Shown here one piece after another: positions 55,520 to 64,000 of a stretch of 64,000 nucleotides of DNA (within the stretch, counting starts at the first letter, position 1; every line of letters starts with the position of its first letter). Origin of the DNA: Billgrantia gudaonensis (GTDB taxonomy: Bacteria; Pseudomonadota; Gammaproteobacteria; Pseudomonadales; Halomonadaceae). A program made the translations under genes and the position numbers. The notes under the pieces are model-generated. The model was given only the letters and a program-made list of their open reading frames with translations. It had not been told where the DNA came from and searched no databases. The stretch lies in contig NZ_FNES01000005.1 in assembly GCF_900100195.1 (NCBI RefSeq), forward strand, positions 62,001 through 126,000, in the 5' to 3' direction.

Positions 55520-56037
55520 CCATGGAATCGCACTCCATCACGCCGTGGTACAAGCAGTTCTGGCCCTGGTTCCTGATCGGCCTGCTATTCAGTGCCATCA
55601 GCGTCAGCACCACGTTCGCCGTGCTCTCGGTACGCTCCTTCGATGGCATGGTGCAGGACGACTACTACGAGCACGGCACGGCCATCAACATGGTGCTGGC
55701 CAAGCAGCGCCGTGCCGCGGAGCTCTCGCTCGCCGCCGACCTGCGCATCGATCCCCTGACCAGCGACATCATCGTCGACCTGGAGGGAGAGGCCCGCCCC
55801 GAGCGACTCCACCTCGAACTGATCTTCCCGACCCGCGGCGATCGCGACCAGGAATTCACTCTCGAACACGCCCGCGACGGTCGCTATCTCGGCCAGGCAC
55901 CGGACAACCTGCGCTATCGCTGGTACCTGCAACTGCAACCCAGCCAGGAGGATCCCGAGTGGCGCCTGGTGGGAGAGGCCGACTTCCCCAGCGAAGGGGG
56001 CTTCGCCCTGACGCCGGCCCTGCCCGGGCGCGATTGA
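55516..56037 (+). CDS. ccoH: CcoH/FixH-family cbb3 assembly protein
   Basis: A 173-residue protein with one N-terminal helix (PWFLIGLLFSAISVSTTFAVLSV) and the FixH feature VQDDYYEHGTAINMVLAKQRRAAELSLAADL, then a periplasmic beta domain. It overlaps the ccoG stop (ATGA). It takes part in cbb3 complex assembly in Rhodobacter and Pseudomonas. Confidence 0.92.
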   Translation: MTMESHSITPWYKQFWPWFLIGLLFSAISVSTTFAVLSVRSFDGMVQDDYYEHGTAINMVLAKQRRAAELSLAADLRIDPLTSDIIVDLEGEARPERLHLELIFPTRGDRDQEFTLEHARDGRYLGQAPDNLRYRWYLQLQPSQEDPEWRLVGEADFPSEGGFALTPALPGRD

Positions 56038-56058
56038 TGGCCATCTTCGTCACCCTTC

Positions 56059-58542
56059 ATGCCGGTTGCCATGTCCGTATCCCTCGCTGACGCTGCCGTC
56101 GCCGACTGCTACCACTGCGGCAACCCGGTGCCGGCCAACGCCTCCTGGTCGATCACCCTCGCCGACGAGCGCCATCCGCTGTGCTGCCCCGGCTGCGAAG
56201 CGGTCGCCCATGCCATCATCGACGGCGGCCTGGAAAGTTACTATCGCTTTCGCACCGAGCTGCCCGAACGTCCCGACGAGGGCCAGACGGTGAAAGCCGA
56301 AACCTGGGCGGTATTCGACGACCCGGGACTGCAGAGCGAGTTCGTGCACCCGGAAGGCGACAGCGGCTTCGTCCATGCCACACTGGCCGTGGACGGCATC
56401 ACCTGTGCTGCCTGTGCCTGGCTGATCGAGCACCGTCTGAACGCACTCGATGGCGTCACCACCAGCGCCGTCAACCTCAGCCACCATCGCGTGCGCGTCA
56501 GCTGGGATCCTGACCGGTTGAAGCTCTCGCGCCTGCTCGCCGAACTCGCCGCCATCGGCTACACCGCCCAGCCGTACGAGCCGGATCTCGCTCAGCAGCG
56601 GCTGCAGTTCGAGGAGCGCATGACGGTACGGCGCCTGATCGTGGCCGCGGTGGGCATGGCCCAGGTCATGATGTTCTCGATTCCCATCTACGTGTCCGCC
56701 CCGGGGGCCATCAGCGCCGACTTCCTGGCGCTCTTCCACTGGCTCTCATTCGCCCTGGCCACCCCGGTCGTGTTCTTCTCGGCCATGCCGTTCTTTCGCA
56801 ATGCGCTGCGCGACGTTCGTGCCCGGGTATTGGGCATGGACGTGCCGGTCTCGATCGCCGTCGGCGGCGCCTATCTCGCCAGCGGCTATGCCGTACTCAC
56901 CGGCACCGGTGAGGTGTATTTCGACTCGGTGGCGATGTTCACCTTCTTCCTGCTGTTCGGGCGCTACGTGGAGGCACGTGCACGTCGGCGCAGCGGACAT
57001 ACCGGCAATGCCCTCGCTGGCGCCCTGCCGCTCTCGGCCGTGCGCCTCGAGCCGAGCGGTGAAGAACGCATCCTGCCGGCCAACCAGTTGGTCAGCGATG
57101 ACCGGGTGCTGGTCAAGCCGGGCCACAGCGTGCCCGCCGATGGCGTCATCGAGGAAGGCGAATCGAGCCTCGACGAGTCGATGCTCACCGGCGAGTATCA
57201 GCCGGTCACCCGGGGCATCGGCGACAGCGTTACCGGCGGCAGCCTGAACATCGACGGTCCGCTGACGGTGCGCGTCACCCACGCCGGCAAGGATGCTCGC
57301 GTGGCACGCATCGTCGACCTCACCGACCGCGCTTTCGCCAGCCGCCCGCGTCTCGCCCAACTGGCCTCGCGCATGGCGCACCTGTTCGTGCTGCGCCTGC
57401 TGTTCGTGACGCTCGGCGTGGCCACCGTATGGTGGTTCATCGACCCCGGCCGGGTCCTCTGGGTCACGCTTTCCGTGCTGGTGGTGACCTGCCCCTGTGC
57501 GCTGGCGCTGGCCACGCCGACGGCACTCACCGCCGGTCATGGCCAGCTGCGTCGCCGTGGCGTCCTGGTCACCCGCGCCGACGCCATCGAGACCCTTTCC
57601 CAGGTCGACCGCATCATCTTCGACAAGACCGGCACCCTGACCTGTGGCGAGATGCAATTGGTCGAGACGCGCCCTCTCGGCCAGCTGCCGGCCGCACGGG
57701 CCCGGTCCATGGCGGCAGCTCTCGAAGCGCACTCCGAACACCCCATCGCCCGCGCCTTTCGTCCCTGGCGCGGCGCCGAGCCGATTGCCCGCGAACGCAG
57801 TAGCGTCACCGGCCAGGGCGTGAGCGGGCTGATCGACGGCATCCCCTGGCGGCTCGGCAAACCCGCCTTCGCCGCCCCCGATCATGACCCGACGCCCCCC
57901 GGTGACGGTACCTGGCTGCTGCTCGCGGAGGCCGGCGAACCTCGAGCGTGGTTCGCCCTGCACGACCGCCTGCGCGAGGACGCCGCCGAGACGATCGCCA
58001 CCCTGATCGAACGTGGCATTGCCGTCGAGCTGCTCTCCGGCGACACCCAGACCGCCGTTGCGTCCCTTGCCGGCCAGCTCGGCATCCCCGACTGGCGTGC
58101 CGGCGCCAGCCCCGAGGACAAGCTGGCCCACATCCGTCGGCGCCAGGCCGAGGGACACACGGTCGCCATGGTTGGCGACGGCATCAACGATGTCCCGGTC
58201 CTGGCCGGCGCCGACGTCTCGCTGGCCATGAACGGCGCCACCGACCTGGCTCGCACCAGCGCCGATGCCGTCTTGCTCGGTCCGCGTCTGGGTCGTATCG
58301 TCGAGGCCGTCGAGATCGCCCGTGCCACGCGCCGCATCATGCGCCAGAACATGATCTGGTCGGTCTGTTACAACGCCTCGGCTCTCCCGCTGGCAGCGCT
58401 GGGCATCGTGCCTCCCTGGGTAGCCGCCTTGGGCATGTCGACCAGCTCGCTGGTGGTGGTGGGCAACGCCCTGCGTCTCGGCCGTTTTCGCCGTACCCAC
58501 GCCACCGATCCATCTTCTGCCGCCCGCCCGGTGACCGCATGA
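56059..58542 (+). CDS. ccoI: CcoI/FixI, copper-exporting P-type ATPase for cbb3 assembly
   Basis: An 827-residue P1B ATPase that delivers copper to the periplasm for the CuB site. N-terminal cysteine-rich metal site (CYHCG at 17-20 and CCPGC at 42-46), then an HMA domain with GITCAACAW (116-119), the TGE loop, membrane CPC at 478-480, phosphorylation motif DKTGTLTC at 522 and GDGINDVPVL at about 706. This double N-terminal arrangement is typical of FixI/CopA2-type pumps. Coupled to ccoS by ATGA. Confidence 0.96.
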   Translation: MPVAMSVSLADAAVADCYHCGNPVPANASWSITLADERHPLCCPGCEAVAHAIIDGGLESYYRFRTELPERPDEGQTVKAETWAVFDDPGLQSEFVHPEGDSGFVHATLAVDGITCAACAWLIEHRLNALDGVTTSAVNLSHHRVRVSWDPDRLKLSRLLAELAAIGYTAQPYEPDLAQQRLQFEERMTVRRLIVAAVGMAQVMMFSIPIYVSAPGAISADFLALFHWLSFALATPVVFFSAMPFFRNALRDVRARVLGMDVPVSIAVGGAYLASGYAVLTGTGEVYFDSVAMFTFFLLFGRYVEARARRRSGHTGNALAGALPLSAVRLEPSGEERILPANQLVSDDRVLVKPGHSVPADGVIEEGESSLDESMLTGEYQPVTRGIGDSVTGGSLNIDGPLTVRVTHAGKDARVARIVDLTDRAFASRPRLAQLASRMAHLFVLRLLFVTLGVATVWWFIDPGRVLWVTLSVLVVTCPCALALATPTALTAGHGQLRRRGVLVTRADAIETLSQVDRIIFDKTGTLTCGEMQLVETRPLGQLPAARARSMAAALEAHSEHPIARAFRPWRGAEPIARERSSVTGQGVSGLIDGIPWRLGKPAFAAPDHDPTPPGDGTWLLLAEAGEPRAWFALHDRLREDAAETIATLIERGIAVELLSGDTQTAVASLAGQLGIPDWRAGASPEDKLAHIRRRQAEGHTVAMVGDGINDVPVLAGADVSLAMNGATDLARTSADAVLLGPRLGRIVEAVEIARATRRIMRQNMIWSVCYNASALPLAALGIVPPWVAALGMSTSSLVVVGNALRLGRFRRTHATDPSSAARPVTA

Positions 58543-58769
58543 GCATTCTCTACCTGCTGATTCCTCTCTCTCTGATCTTGCTGGGCCTCGCCGTGTGGGC
58601 CTTCTTCTGGGCAGTCAAGAACGACCAGTTCGACGACCTCGAGGGCCCCGCCCACCGTATCCTCTTCGACGAGGACGAAAACGACCTCACGCCGGAAGAA
58701 CGCAAGCGCCGCCGCGAACGCCGCAACGCGACGGACGTCGACTCACCCTCCGAACGCGACGACCGCTGA
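58539..58769 (+). CDS. ccoS: CcoS, cbb3 maturation protein
   Basis: A 76-residue single-helix protein: SILYLLIPLSLILLGLAVWAFFWAVKNDQFDDLEGPAHRILFDED is the full CcoS signature, followed by a strongly charged tail. In Rhodobacter CcoS is needed for insertion of haem and copper in CcoN. Overlaps with ccoI (ATGA) and the next gene (TGATG). Confidence 0.95.
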   Translation: MSILYLLIPLSLILLGLAVWAFFWAVKNDQFDDLEGPAHRILFDEDENDLTPEERKRRRERRNATDVDSPSERDDR

Positions 58770-59476
58770 TGGACCCGACCGGCCTCGACCTGCCGCCGCT
58801 GGCCGCCGCTTTCGTGTTCGGCCTGCTGGGGGGCGCACACTGCATCGGCATGTGCGGCGGCATCATGAGCGCGCTGACCTTTGCCGTACCGCCCAGCATG
58901 CGTTCGCCGGCACGCCTCTCGGGTCTGCTGCTCGGCTACAACGCCGGACGCATCGCCAGCTACATGGTCGCCGGTGCGCTGGTGGCCAGCCTCGGCACCC
59001 TGCTCGCACTGAGTACCCAACTGCGCTTGGTACTGCAGGCCTTCGCTGCCGTCATGCTGATCCTGATGGCGCTCTACATCGCCGACTGGTGGAAGGGGCT
59101 GCTCAAGGTCGAAGCGCTGGGCAAGCGACTGTGGAAGCATCTCGAGCCCATTGGCCGCCGGCTGATGCCGGTGGTCAAGGTTCCTCAGGCAGTGGCACTG
59201 GGAGCCATCTGGGGCTGGCTGCCCTGCGGCCTGGTCTACTCCATGCTGGCCTGGAGCCTGGCGGTTGCCGACCCCTGGCATGGCGCCGCGCTGATGGGCG
59301 CCTTCGGCCTGGGAACCCTGCCCGCCCTGCTCGTCACCGGGCTGGCCGCGCGCCAGATGGGGGCCCTGATTCGCCATCCGGCCACGCGCAGCGTGGCCGC
59401 CTTGACGATCATCGGCTTCGCGCTTTGGCAGCTCGGGACGCTGCTGCCCCTGAACAGCCACACCCTGGCGCATTGA
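58769..59476 (+). CDS. SafE/TauE-like membrane transporter in the cco cluster
   Basis: A 235-residue six- or seven-helix protein of the 'sulfite exporter TauE/SafE'/cytochrome c biogenesis-like group. N-terminal FVFGLLGGAHCIGMCGGIMSALTF and later GAIWGWLPCGLVYSMLAWSLAVA give the paired cysteine/methionine motifs also seen in the DsbD-family half and in copper-associated members. It commonly follows ccoS in gammaproteobacteria and may move copper or reductant for oxidase assembly; the name sulfite exporter should not be taken literally. Confidence 0.85.
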   Translation: MDPTGLDLPPLAAAFVFGLLGGAHCIGMCGGIMSALTFAVPPSMRSPARLSGLLLGYNAGRIASYMVAGALVASLGTLLALSTQLRLVLQAFAAVMLILMALYIADWWKGLLKVEALGKRLWKHLEPIGRRLMPVVKVPQAVALGAIWGWLPCGLVYSMLAWSLAVADPWHGAALMGAFGLGTLPALLVTGLAARQMGALIRHPATRSVAALTIIGFALWQLGTLLPLNSHTLAH

Positions 59477-59578
59477 GGCGGGAATTCTTCGCCATTGCAC
59501 TTCGTTTGACGCAGCTCAATCCGCCTCGGACGGGCGCCCGCTAGCATGAAGACACTTCTCGCCATGCCGGAGTGCCCC

Positions 59579-60994
59579 ATGCTCGTCTCCGCGACGTCAG
59601 CCCATCGAGAGATGCCCGAGCTCCCTGCCTGGGACGACGCTACGCTGCGTCGCTATGCCAGCGGCGGCGACTCCTATTGCTGCTATCCGACCCCCGGGGC
59701 CTTTCGCAGCGACTTCGGCGAGCCGGACCTGGAGGCCGCCCTGGCGCGCAGCAACCGCCATGGACGTCCTCTCGCGCTGTACGTGCACCTGCCGTTCTGC
59801 CGCAAGATCTGCTTCTACTGCGATCGTTCCAAGGTCGCGACCAAGCTCACCCGGCTGGCCGATCCCTACATTTCCCGCCTGGACCGCGAGATGGTCCTGG
59901 CTCGCCGCCACCTGGATACCGGACGCGAGATCGAGCAGCTGTACTGGGGCGGTGGCACGCCCACCTTCCTCTCCCTTGACCAGATGAGCGACCTGATCGA
60001 CCGGCTCGACGCGCGTTTCGGCCTGTCGGGCAGTCGCGATAGGGATTACGCCATCGAGGTCGACCCGCGGGAAGCCGACGTCTTCACCCTGCGCCATCTA
60101 CAGGCGCTGGGTTTCAACCGCCTGAGCCTGGGCGTGCAGGACCTCGACCCGAAGGTACAACGCGCCGTCAATCGCGTTCAGCCGCGAATCCTCACCGAGG
60201 CATTGATCGACGAGGCCGACCGCCTGGGCTTTCGTTCGCTCAACCTGGACTTGATCGCAGGCCTTCCCGGCCAGACCTGCGACAGCTTCGCGGCGACCCT
60301 GGAGCAGATCATCGCCATGGCGCCACCGCGCCTGCGGGTGATCGACTACGTCCACCAGCCGCAACACTTTCCCGTCCAGCGGTGCATCCAAGCCGAGGCA
60401 CTGCCCGATACCGCCGAACGTCTCGCCATCCTGCGTACCACCGTTGCTCAGCTGACGGCCGCGGGTTACGTGCATCTCGGCCTGGACCAGTTCGCCCGCC
60501 CCGAAGACAGCCTTGCCATCGCCCAGCGTCAGGGCCGGCTCGCACGCGGCCTGCAAGGGTACTCCGACAGACCCACCGACGACCTGCTGGGACTTGGCGT
60601 CTCGGCTTACTCCCGCATCGACGATACCTACAGCCGCAATCCCTTCGACCTGGCCGCCTACGAAACCGCCCTCGACGCCAGCCACCTGCCGGTCGCCCAG
60701 GGCCTGCGCCTGACTTTCGACGACCGAGTGCGACGCCATGCCATCGAGCGGCTGCTGTGCGACATGGCGCTGGATCTCGATGCCGTGGGCGAACATTTCG
60801 ACCTGGACGCCACACGCTACTTCGCCGAGGCGCTGCGCCGCCTCGAAGCTCCCCTCCGCGACGGCCTGGTGGAACGCCAGGGCAATCGCCTGCTGGTCAC
60901 GCCACTGGGCCGCTTGCGCGCCGCATGCCTGGCCCACGCCTTCGACGCCCGTCACAGCCCCCCACCTGGCGAACCAGCGCCTTCCCCGGCCTAG
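59579..60994 (+). CDS. hemN: HemN, oxygen-independent coproporphyrinogen III oxidase
   Basis: A radical-SAM enzyme that decarboxylates coproporphyrinogen III when oxygen is scarce. VHLPFCRKICFYCDRSK holds the CX3CX2C cluster motif (74, 78, 81 from this start); the fourth cysteine found in E. coli HemN (CGC) is replaced by arginine (CDR). The rest is canonical: LYWGGGTPTFLS, AIEVDPREAD, GFNRLSLGVQDLDPKVQRAVNR, LDLIAGLPGQT, GLDQFARPEDSLAIAQRQG and LLGLGVSAYSRI. ATG at 59579 follows GGAG by six bases; ATGs at 59546 and 59567 are alternatives. Placed between the cco cluster and fnr, as in pseudomonads. Confidence 0.93.
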   Translation: MLVSATSAHREMPELPAWDDATLRRYASGGDSYCCYPTPGAFRSDFGEPDLEAALARSNRHGRPLALYVHLPFCRKICFYCDRSKVATKLTRLADPYISRLDREMVLARRHLDTGREIEQLYWGGGTPTFLSLDQMSDLIDRLDARFGLSGSRDRDYAIEVDPREADVFTLRHLQALGFNRLSLGVQDLDPKVQRAVNRVQPRILTEALIDEADRLGFRSLNLDLIAGLPGQTCDSFAATLEQIIAMAPPRLRVIDYVHQPQHFPVQRCIQAEALPDTAERLAILRTTVAQLTAAGYVHLGLDQFARPEDSLAIAQRQGRLARGLQGYSDRPTDDLLGLGVSAYSRIDDTYSRNPFDLAAYETALDASHLPVAQGLRLTFDDRVRRHAIERLLCDMALDLDAVGEHFDLDATRYFAEALRRLEAPLRDGLVERQGNRLLVTPLGRLRAACLAHAFDARHSPPPGEPAPSPA

Positions 60995-61103
60995 GGGGAA
61001 CCGCAAAGTTCCCCACTTGTCTGCGTCCAATCGTCGCATCCGCCATTTTCCCGCGCTGCAGAATGCTCCATAATGACGCCATGATCACGACGAGGAGGTG
61101 GCC

Positions 61104-61841
61104 ATGGCTGTCAATGCGGCCAGCAAGCGGCGCTCGCTGTTGCACGAAACCCGTTGTCAGAACTGCAGCTTGAGTTCCCTGTGCCTGCCTCTGGCGCTCG
61201 AGATCGAGGACATGGAACAGTTCGATGCGATCATTCGCCGCCGCGCGCCCCTCAAGAAGGGGGAGGCACTGTTTCGTCAGGGCAGCGGCTTCAACAGCGT
61301 CTATGCGGTACGCTCAGGCAGTCTCAAGCAGATCACTACCGAAGGCTCGGGAGAGGATCAGGTCACCAACTTCTACCTGCCCAGCGAGTTGGTGGGGCTC
61401 GACGGCATCGACGAGCAGGCCTACCCGGGCAGCGTGATCGCCCTGGAGACCACCACGGTCTGCGAGATCCCTTTCGACCGCCTCGACTCGTTGTCCGAGC
61501 AGTTGCCCGAGCTGCGCGGCCAGCTCTACCGCAGCATGAGCAAGGAACTGCGCGACGATCGGCGCATGATGCGCCTGCTCTCACGCAAGACCGCCGACCA
61601 GCGTCTGGCGAGCTTCTTCACCAGCCTCTCCGACCGCTTTCGCCGGCGCGGCTATTCGCCCTACAGCTTCCGCCTCTCCATGTCGCGCGCGGACATCGGC
61701 AACTACCTGGGGCTGGCGGTGGAAACCGTCAGCCGTATCCTCGGACGCTTCCAGCAGCAGAAGCTGGTGGAAGTCTCGGGACGCGAAGTCAACATCCTCA
61801 ACCTGGAGGCGCTGATCGAACAGGCTCAGGAAGAGCACTGA
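61104..61841 (+). CDS. fnr: Fnr/Anr oxygen-sensing transcription regulator
   Basis: A 245-residue CRP/FNR regulator. The oxygen-labile [4Fe-4S] cysteines are present: HETRCQNCSLSSLCLP (18, 21, 27) and the internal one in TTVCEIPF (120). The effector domain has GEALFRQGSGFNSVYAVRSGSLK and the HTH reads SRADIGNYLGLAVETVSRILGRFQ with the ExxSR recognition element typical of FNR. AGGAGG precedes the ATG at 61104. It probably activates the cco and hemN genes just upstream. Confidence 0.95.
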   Translation: MAVNAASKRRSLLHETRCQNCSLSSLCLPLALEIEDMEQFDAIIRRRAPLKKGEALFRQGSGFNSVYAVRSGSLKQITTEGSGEDQVTNFYLPSELVGLDGIDEQAYPGSVIALETTTVCEIPFDRLDSLSEQLPELRGQLYRSMSKELRDDRRMMRLLSRKTADQRLASFFTSLSDRFRRRGYSPYSFRLSMSRADIGNYLGLAVETVSRILGRFQQQKLVEVSGREVNILNLEALIEQAQEEH

Positions 61842-61858
61842 AACGCGCCGACCAGACC

Positions 61859-61893
61859 AACGCGCCCCCACTGTGACCCAGCGGGGGCGCGTT
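61859..61893. terminator. Bidirectional terminator between fnr and ttcA
   Basis: AACGCGCCCCC pairs perfectly with GGGGGCGCGTT around a 13-base loop, 17 bases after the fnr stop and 20 before the convergent ttcA stop. The stem is strong; the T-tract is minimal in either direction. Confidence 0.65.
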
Positions 61894-61912
61894 GCGTCGG
61901 TTGCCGCTTGGC

Positions 61913-62854
61913 TCAGAGTTCGTTGCGAAGCGCGATGCGATCGGCCTGCATGCGCGCCTGCCTTTCCTCCAGCCCCTGAAAATCGAAAAGCTCACGGTCG
62001 GCGAGCTGTGACGGCGCCACGTTGGTGACCGCCTTGAACAGACTCTCCAAACGACCGGGGTGCTTGGCTTCCCACTCGGCCAGCATCTCCTTGGCGGCCT
62101 GACGTTGCAGGTTGGGCTGGGAACCGCACAGGTTGCAGGGAATGATCGGAAAATCCATCAACCGGGCGAACTCCGCGATGTCCGCTTCGCGACAATAGGC
62201 CAGCGGGCGGATCACGATGTTCTTGCCGTCGTCGGAGAGCAGTTTGGGCGGCATCGCCTTGAGGCTGCCACCGAAGAACAGGTTGAGGAACAGCGTCTCG
62301 AGGATGTCTTCGCGATGGTGACCCAGCGCCACCTTGGTGGCACCGATCTCCTCGGCGAAGCCGTAGAGCGAGCCGCGCCGCAGGCGTGAACAGAGCGCAC
62401 AGGTCGTCTTGCCTTCCGGCGTCTTCTCCTTGACCACCGAGTAGGTGTCGCGCTCGAGGATGTGGTAGTCGACCCCGGTCGATTCCAGGTATTCCGGCAA
62501 CACGTGCTCGGGAAAGCCAGGCTGTTTCTGGTCGAGATTGACGGCCGTCAGCGAGAAGTTCACCGGTGCGTTGCGCTGCAGATTGCGCAGAATCTCCAGC
62601 ATCGTGTAGCTATCCTTGCCGCCGGACAGGCACACCATCACCTTGTCGCCCTCGCGGATCATGCCGTAATCGATGATGGCATTACCCACCTGGCGGCGCA
62701 GGCGCTTCTGCAGCTTGTTGAATTCCCGCCGCCCCTTGGCGCCGAGTCGCGCCAGCGGCGAGCCGCCGTCCGCCGTTTCGGCATGGGAATTGGGGGCGGA
62801 TGCGGCATGGTCGGTCTCAGGGGCGAGCGGATCGAAGGTCACGACGTCTTGCAT
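61913..62854 (-). CDS. ttcA: TtcA, tRNA cytidine-32 2-sulfurtransferase
   Basis: TtcA thiolates C32 of some tRNAs using an iron-sulfur cluster. The 313-residue protein has the PP-loop [18 protein letters not shown], the two CXXC pairs [10 protein letters not shown] and [13 protein letters not shown], and [19 protein letters not shown] non-conserved N-terminal tail of about 40 residues precedes the core. The ATG at 62854 is used; a GTG two codons upstream is possible. Convergent with fnr; ttcA-fnr proximity is a common gammaproteobacterial arrangement. Confidence 0.95.
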   Translation of the reverse strand: MQDVVTFDPLAPETDHAASAPNSHAETADGGSPLARLGAKGRREFNKLQKRLRRQVGNAIIDYGMIREGDKVMVCLSGGKDSYTMLEILRNLQRNAPVNFSLTAVNLDQKQPGFPEHVLPEYLESTGVDYHILERDTYSVVKEKTPEGKTTCALCSRLRRGSLYGFAEEIGATKVALGHHREDILETLFLNLFFGGSLKAMPPKLLSDDGKNIVIRPLAYCREADIAEFARLMDFPIIPCNLCGSQPNLQRQAAKEMLAEWEAKHPGRLESLFKAVTNVAPSQLADRELFDFQGLEERQARMQADRIALRNEL

Positions 62855-63027
62855 GGTCACGGCGCTGCCAGGGTCGGGTGGATGACGGCCGCCATGCTAC
62901 CACTGCCGGCGCCGCCTGGCACGCCGCACGGCGGCCTCTCCAGGGTAATCGTGGGCAGCGATGCCTGCCGGGGACGATCCATCGGCAAGGTCTGCGTGGA
63001 GGTGCCGCGGCCCCTTGCCTGACGGTC

Positions 63028-63657
63028 TCACGCCTCCTGGTGGCGTGCGCCTGCCGTGCGCTCCAGGCGCAGGTACATGAGCGCCGTTGTCACCGCATCG
63101 CCCAGTGCCGTATGACGTCCCATCACCGGCACCCCCAGGGACTTGGCCACGGTCTCGAAGCGCAACCCCGCGGCATCGGCCTCTACGTGGCTGCGCCGCA
63201 GTTGCCGGAAATAGAGCTGGGAGACATCGATGCCGCTATTGGGGAGGTCGAAACCGAAACGCGGGCGCAGCTGACGATCGAGCACGGCCAGAATGAAATC
63301 GAGGTGCCAGCCCAACAGGGGACGATTGCCGATGAAGTCGAGCAGGCGAACCAGCGCTCGCTCGAGTTGCTCGCCATCGTCCAGGTCGACGCCGCGCAGG
63401 CCGTGGATACGAATGGAGTCGCCGGACAGCGTCGCCGGCCGTTGCAGGCGCAGGTCCAGCGACTCACTGGTCAGAACGCGATCGCCGCGCACTTTCACCG
63501 CAGCGATGGCCACGGGCTCGGCAGTGCGGGTATCCACCCCCGTCGTCTCGCAGTCGATGGCAACCAGCTCGTCGCCGGTGTAGGGATGGAACAGCCAGCC
63601 ATACTCGCCGTCCACGTGACGGCGGCGATCGCTGACCCGGCGCAAGGCTCGTAGCAT
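63028..63657 (-). CDS. DnaQ-like (epsilon-type) 3'-5' exonuclease
   Basis: A 209-residue DEDDh exonuclease: Exo I LVAIDCETTGVD, Exo II region around LLGWHLDFILAVLDR, and Exo III GRHTALGDAVTTALMYL. It is shorter than replicative DnaQ and lacks the polymerase-binding tail, so it is more likely a stand-alone DNA repair or RNA exonuclease of the type found next to CBS/cNMP nucleotidyltransferases. AGAGGAG lies nine bases before the ATG at 63657. It follows the DUF294 gene by 69 bases. Confidence 0.9.
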   Translation of the reverse strand: MLRALRRVSDRRRHVDGEYGWLFHPYTGDELVAIDCETTGVDTRTAEPVAIAAVKVRGDRVLTSESLDLRLQRPATLSGDSIRIHGLRGVDLDDGEQLERALVRLLDFIGNRPLLGWHLDFILAVLDRQLRPRFGFDLPNSGIDVSQLYFRQLRRSHVEADAAGLRFETVAKSLGVPVMGRHTALGDAVTTALMYLRLERTAGARHQEA

Positions 63658-63726
63658 GCCGATTGGCTCCTCTCGTTCGTCGTTGATGGTGTCGTGGCAC
63701 GCTCGCCATGCGATGCCTGCCGGCAA

Positions 63727-64000
63727 TCAGCTGTATTCCAGGTGATAACGGTGCGAAAGATGTTGCTTGAATTCCTTGACGATATGCAGCGCCTCGCGCA
63801 GCAGATCGCGCTCCAGCGACGACAGTTCCTGCACGACCACCCGGTTGGCATCCTTGCCCTCCAGATCGCCATCGAGCCGGGCCAGCTGCTGCTTGAGGCG
63901 CAGCTCGGTGAACAGCGACAGTGCCTCGCCGAGGTTCTCGGCGGTGCGCTCGTCGAGCCGCCCATCCGCCGCCAGAGCGTCCAGACGCTCCAGCGTCGAG
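63727..64000 (-). CDS. DUF294-type putative nucleotidyltransferase (C-terminal end only)
   Basis: The frame is open to the right edge and stops with TGA at 63727. The visible 90 residues, with LFTELRLKQQLARLDGD, LSSLERDLLREALHIVKEF and the end KQHLSHRYHLEYS, match the C-terminal helical domain of the CBS/cyclic-nucleotide-binding nucleotidyltransferase family (DUF294). The N-terminal cNMP-binding, CBS and nucleotidyltransferase parts lie outside the window. The pairing with an epsilon-type exonuclease on the same strand is common in Pseudomonas relatives. Confidence 0.75.
   Translation of the reverse strand, partial: STLERLDALAADGRLDERTAENLGEALSLFTELRLKQQLARLDGDLEGKDANRVVVQELSSLERDLLREALHIVKEFKQHLSHRYHLEYS

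Noticed and set aside
58769..59476. Sulfite exporter
   Set aside because: The TauE/SafE label is a broad family name; the position after ccoS and the Cys/Met motifs favour a role in oxidase or copper metabolism.

Overview
The window looks like chromosomal core DNA from a moderately halophilic gammaproteobacterium, most likely Halomonas or a close relative (Halomonadaceae). The clues are the high GC content, acidic protein tails, gene orders of the Pseudomonas/Oceanospirillales type, two complete Mrp cation/proton antiporter operons, a PhaR regulator and the amgK-murU recycling pair. I see no insertion sequence, prophage, integrase or CRISPR array.

Layout. (1) 1-2.4 kb: end of tsaD, convergent plsY, then folB-folK. 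(2) 2.4-10.1 kb, minus strand: lptD-surA-pdxA-rsmA-apaG-apaH-cca, the conserved outer-membrane-assembly/rRNA-methylation order; here SurA has lost both parvulin domains. (3) 10.2-18.8 kb: amgK-murU, an OsmC protein, a HIT protein, an orphan phosphoribulokinase with a thioesterase, purD, phaR, rsmE, a retropepsin-like protease and an MltB-type transglycosylase. (4) 19-31.2 kb: two different Mrp antiporters head to head, a seven-gene group 1 operon leftward and a six-gene group 2 operon (A and B fused) rightward. (5) 31.2-40.1 kb: hemH, two small proteins, and dnaB, rplI, a membrane protein, rpsR, rpsF, rlmB, rnr; rpsF has a leader matching the S6:S18-binding autoregulatory motif. (6) 40.3-42.5 kb: three tRNA-Leu genes, a membrane-anchored nuclease, a stand-alone Lrp-type effector domain and a HiPIP. 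(7) 42.5-47.4 kb: the PrkA/YeaG-YeaH-SpoVR stress triad. (8) 47.6-50.3 kb: fadH and a four-tRNA Val/Asp operon. (9) 50.7-61.8 kb: the microaerobic respiration block ccoNOQP-ccoGHIS-safE-like-hemN-fnr. (10) 61.9-64 kb: ttcA, an epsilon-type exonuclease and the end of a DUF294 nucleotidyltransferase gene.

How the parts work together. The Mrp pair fits sodium and pH homeostasis in saline, alkaline habitats. The cco-hemN-fnr block combines a high-affinity oxidase, its copper-supply and assembly factors, oxygen-independent haem synthesis and the oxygen sensor that probably controls them. lptD/surA and amgK/murU, plsY, MltB all serve the envelope.

The least expected structure is a set of heptanucleotide tandem arrays placed at or just after stop codons (tsaD, plsY, rlmB, prkA and, more weakly, purD). 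Read on the strand of the upstream gene, most units fit GYYNCGR or GCYRTAA. I know of no assigned function for such arrays in this group.
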